From contig JANQRM010000626.1 of assembly GCA_028284565.1 (NCBI GenBank), positions 1-8,025 of the forward strand: 8,025 nucleotides of DNA. The letters run 5' to 3'. How positions within the stretch are numbered: position 1 is the first letter of the stretch; each line of letters begins with the position of its first letter. A program made the position numbers and the translations under genes. Origin of the DNA: Anaerolineae bacterium (lineage in GTDB: Bacteria > Chloroflexota > Anaerolineae > Aggregatilineales > Phototrophicaceae). Below are positions 5,775 through 8,025 of this stretch, piece after piece. Under the pieces are notes generated by a model. The model saw only the letters and a list, made by a program, of their open reading frames with translations, made no database searches and was not told where the DNA came from.

Positions 5775-5801
5775 GCCGACAGCAACCTAATCACGAGAAT
5801 C

Positions 5802-6761
5802 ATGATGCTTAAACAACTCACAACACGCACCATCGATCACGTTCAATCAACCGATATTGATTCACAAATCGGCAATACTCCCCTATTGAGTTTCCGACAG
5901 ATTTCCCGACATTTGCCAGAAAATATCGCCATCTATGCCAAAGCCGAGTGGCATAATCCGGGGGGGAGTGTCAAAGACCGTGCCGCCCGCGAAATTATCC
6001 GCCAAGCTGAACAAGATGGACGACTCACTCCTGACAAAATTTTGATGGATAGCACCAGTGGGAATACGGGCATTGCCTATGCTATGTTGGGCGCGGCGAA
6101 GGGCTATCGAGTGAAGCTCTTTTTGCCAGAAAATGCCAGCCCAGAACGCACCGCTATCCTACGCGCATATGGTGTGGACATTGTGTTCACCGACCCACTC
6201 GAAGGATCAGATGGCGCAATTCGGGAAGTGCGGAAGCTGGCGGAAGCCGAACCCCACCGCTATTTCTATGCCGACCAATACAACAACCCCGCCAATTGGC
6301 AAGCGCATTATCATAGCACTGGGGTTGAAATCTGGGAGCAAACGAATCAGGAAGTCACACATTTCATTGCTGGCTTGGGAACAAGTGGCACACTGACAGG
6401 AACCGGACGACGCTTGAAAGATTATCATCCTGATATTCAGATTGTTTCCCTGCAACCGGATTCTCCTTTTCATGGCTTAGAAGGTCTCAAACACATGGAA
6501 ACCGCCATCAAACCGGGCATTTACGATGAGTCATTCGCAGACCGCAATCTGGGTATCAGCACCGAAGCGACTTATACAATGGCACGGCGTTTGGCACGAG
6601 AAGAAGGCTATCTCGTGGGGATTAGCTCGGCAACCGCGATGGTCGGAGCGCTCCAAGTAGCAGAAGAACTCGCAGAACAAGGCAAAGCTGGCATCATTGT
6701 CACACTTTTTCCTGACAATGCCTACAAATATCTCTCGGAACGCTTCTGGCACATTGACTAA
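5802..6761 (+). CDS. cysM: PLP-dependent cysteine synthase, CysM type
   Basis: This cytoplasmic enzyme replaces the leaving group of an activated serine (O-acetylserine or O-phosphoserine) with sulfide or a sulfur carrier to make cysteine. From the ATG at 5802 it has 319 residues, the usual length. Visible marks are IGNTPLLSF (23-31), the PLP lysine K58 in NPGGSVKDRA (52-61), the substrate loop STSGNTG (84-90), the PLP phosphate loop GLGTSGTLTGTGR (191-203), HGLEGLKHM (224-232), and FPDNAYKYLS (303-312). The layout resembles the mycobacterial/Thermus CysM branch that can use a sulfur-carrier protein (CysO/MoaD-like with a Mec protease), but no such neighbours are here. In mycobacterial CysM an arginine (Arg220, from memory) selects O-phosphoserine; the apparently equivalent place here reads QPDSPF, so O-phosphoserine use is doubtful. 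An in-frame TTG at 5757 would add 15 unconserved residues; a second ATG follows at 5805. The ribosome binding site is weak. Cystathionine beta-synthase activity is a less likely alternative. Confidence 0.88.
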   Translation: MMLKQLTTRTIDHVQSTDIDSQIGNTPLLSFRQISRHLPENIAIYAKAEWHNPGGSVKDRAAREIIRQAEQDGRLTPDKILMDSTSGNTGIAYAMLGAAKGYRVKLFLPENASPERTAILRAYGVDIVFTDPLEGSDGAIREVRKLAEAEPHRYFYADQYNNPANWQAHYHSTGVEIWEQTNQEVTHFIAGLGTSGTLTGTGRRLKDYHPDIQIVSLQPDSPFHGLEGLKHMETAIKPGIYDESFADRNLGISTEATYTMARRLAREEGYLVGISSATAMVGALQVAEELAEQGKAGIIVTLFPDNAYKYLSERFWHID

Positions 6762-6847
6762 GCCTACCTGACGTTTCCCCCACGCTCCCGTTGACCCCAG
6801 TCAGACGGAGTGCTACCCTATGCGGGCAAAAATGCGATGGAAAATGT
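6762..6847 (+). promoter_or_regulatory. Short intergenic region before the LysM/M23 gene
   Basis: No terminator is visible after the cysteine synthase gene, so read-through is possible. A weak promoter candidate is TTGACC (6791-6796), 17 bases, TACCCT (6814-6819). A good CGGAG (6806-6810) lies 9 bases before an out-of-frame ATG at 6820 that opens an 11-codon reading frame; the true gene start at 6848 has only GGA (6839-6841) 6 bases upstream. Confidence 0.3.
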
Positions 6848-8025
6848 ATGGCTGAGCTTCACGAACCGGAAATCGACCCGTTTGAAGACACCTCCCCGAC
6901 GAATATTGTGCGTCCGGTGGGGCTGGATGAACGCTTAAATGAACTCCCCACGTGGCGTAAGACGGCTGGTTGGTTGAGTCTGCTGGGTGCAATGGGATTC
7001 ACGATTGCCACGGTGGTGCTGTTGTTATCGCCATCGGAACCCTCCCCTGCACCTACTCAGGTCACGGATAATCCAACAGAAGTGAGTACGGATATTCCGA
7101 CTGAAGCCCCTACGGATAGCCCAACGACACAACCAAGTCAAGCCAATACCATCACCGAACCCACCTCATTGCCAACACTTAGCCCAGACCGTTTCGCTGG
7201 CATTCTCCAAGCACCTGTAGATATATCAGAAGAACCCTCTCTCGCGGATTTGAGTGGGATACAATATGACCCCTTCACCGTTATTCCGAATCGCCCAAGG
7301 AGTGGGATGATTAGCTACACCGCAGAGCAAGGCGATTCGATTTCTGAGATTGCGGTGCAGTATGGTATCGAACCGGAAAGTATCGCATGGTGCAATGACC
7401 GTCGGCTGGCACAGGTCTTGCGTCCGGGAGATGTGGTGAATATCCCACCCACCGATGGCGCGTGTCACCTTGTCCTGAGTAGTCAAGCTCTCTCCATTCA
7501 AGACATCGCAGAGCGATTTAAGATAACAGATGCCTATGCCATTATCGATTCACAGGCGAACAGCATTGCGAATGCGTCACCCGATACACTCTTGCCCAGC
7601 GGAACACAGTTGTTCATCCCCGGTGGTGAAGGTGAACCGATCACATGGCGACCTCCTGTCGAAGAAGATGAAGCCGGAAACGTGATTGCCTTCGCACCCA
7701 ACCAAGCTGGCAGTTGCGGTTCTGTTGGCGGTGGCGGCACATTCTGGGGCAACCCCTTACCAAATGGGACTTTTGTGCGCGGTTATTATCCGGGACATAC
7801 GGGAATCGACATCTCCGCTTCCACTGGCACACCTGTTTTCGCGGCAAATGGTGGACCTGTTTTGTACGCCGGTTGGAACTCATGGGGCTATGGTAACACT
7901 GTAGTACTGGGTCATGGTCCTTTCTCCACATTGTATGGACATATGGATCGGCTGGCTGTGCGTTGTGGCGATTTTGTCCAAACGGGACAAATCATTGGCT
8001 TTGTTGGCAGTACAGGCAATTCGTC
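6848..8025 (+). CDS. Membrane-anchored LysM and M23 (LytM-type) murein peptidase, 3' truncated
   Basis: The visible 392 codons run in one frame to the window end without a stop. Order of parts: a cytoplasmic N-terminus (1-39), one membrane span (about 41-61, GWLSLLGAMG onward), a Pro/Thr/Ser-rich spacer (about 62-115), a LysM peptidoglycan-binding domain (about 156-200, YTAEQGDSISEIAVQYGI to LRPGDVVNIPP), a second, degenerate LysM-like unit (about 207-259), then a zinc peptidase M23 domain from about 298. The first metal-ligand motif HTGID (H317, D321) and the catalytic-type LYGHMD (H365) are present; the window ends just after GFVGSTGNS, before the expected HLHFE-type motif with the last zinc ligand. 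It should cleave peptidoglycan cross-links outside the membrane, or regulate another hydrolase. The ATG at 6848 was chosen because the protein then starts with a plausible acidic tail before the anchor; the frame is open further up (to 6758) but lacks an ATG. It may be co-transcribed with the cysteine synthase gene, though the functions are unrelated. Confidence 0.92.
   Translation, partial: MAELHEPEIDPFEDTSPTNIVRPVGLDERLNELPTWRKTAGWLSLLGAMGFTIATVVLLLSPSEPSPAPTQVTDNPTEVSTDIPTEAPTDSPTTQPSQANTITEPTSLPTLSPDRFAGILQAPVDISEEPSLADLSGIQYDPFTVIPNRPRSGMISYTAEQGDSISEIAVQYGIEPESIAWCNDRRLAQVLRPGDVVNIPPTDGACHLVLSSQALSIQDIAERFKITDAYAIIDSQANSIANASPDTLLPSGTQLFIPGGEGEPITWRPPVEEDEAGNVIAFAPNQAGSCGSVGGGGTFWGNPLPNGTFVRGYYPGHTGIDISASTGTPVFAANGGPVLYAGWNSWGYGNTVVLGHGPFSTLYGHMDRLAVRCGDFVQTGQIIGFVGSTGNS

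Larger units (their letters stand above)
5390..5801. other. 412-bp divergent intergenic region
   Basis: This gap separates the minus-strand nuclease gene from the plus-strand cysteine synthase gene. Its left part (to about 5540) is A+T-rich like the nuclease gene; the right part returns to the neighbourhood composition. It holds the nuclease-gene promoter (5419-5447), the second copy of the direct repeat (5486-5496), a tandem TTGACAA pair (5537-5554), two plus-strand promoter candidates, and four inverted repeats between 5595 and 5737. I find no convincing protein gene or tRNA in it, and no stem followed by a T-run on either strand. Confidence 0.7.

Noticed and set aside
5757..5801. TTG start that would extend the cysteine synthase by 15 residues
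   Set aside because: The added residues are not typical of the family, the codon overlaps a promoter candidate, and two ATG codons follow at 5802 and 5805.

Overview
This 8,025-bp window carries seven protein-coding genes, two of them cut by the window edges. Everything points to a bacterial chromosome of moderate G+C. The oligopeptide-type ABC permeases, the ScyD/ScyE-like secreted propeller, the CysM-type cysteine synthase with an HGLEGLKHM loop, and the membrane-anchored LysM plus M23 peptidase together resemble Chloroflexota (Anaerolineae-like) genomes. That placement is an inference from protein style, since no rRNA or marker gene is present.

Positions 1-1663 hold the end of an operon for a dipeptide/oligopeptide-type ABC importer: an OppB/DppB-type permease (partial), then an OppC/DppC-type permease 12 bases later, closed by a clear intrinsic terminator with a GCAA tetraloop (1635-1663). 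Positions 1685-2839 encode an exported beta-propeller protein of the ScyD/ScyE family. Its upstream in-frame GTG lies inside the terminator stem, so the ATG at 1685 is the start. It converges on, and overlaps by 4 bases, a minus-strand gene for a stand-alone heptose-1-phosphate adenylyltransferase (RfaE2/HldE C-terminal type, 2836-3312).

The most interesting part is 3331-5496. A 682-residue minus-strand protein joins an N-terminal GHKL (Hsp90/MutL/MORC-like) ATPase to a C-terminal PD-(D/E)XK nuclease domain resembling the Shedu/DUF4263 family. It has a near-consensus promoter of its own, is visibly more A+T-rich than its neighbours, and is bracketed by an exact 11-bp direct repeat, one copy of which forms the leader and Shine-Dalgarno of rfaE2. 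I read it as a probable anti-phage or restriction-type gene inserted just upstream of rfaE2. No methyltransferase or partner gene is in view, so it may act alone.

Positions 5390-5801 are a 412-bp divergent intergenic region with the nuclease-gene promoter on the minus strand, plus-strand promoter candidates, a tandem TTGACAA pair one helical turn apart, and several inverted repeats, the largest with 15-bp arms. It precedes a PLP-dependent cysteine synthase (5802-6761). After an 86-bp gap, a membrane-anchored LysM/M23 murein peptidase starts at 6848 and runs off the end before its HLHFE-type motif.

The genes do not form one pathway. The window is a set of housekeeping and cell-envelope genes (peptide uptake, secreted propeller, heptose activation, cysteine synthesis, peptidoglycan turnover) interrupted by one probable defence gene.
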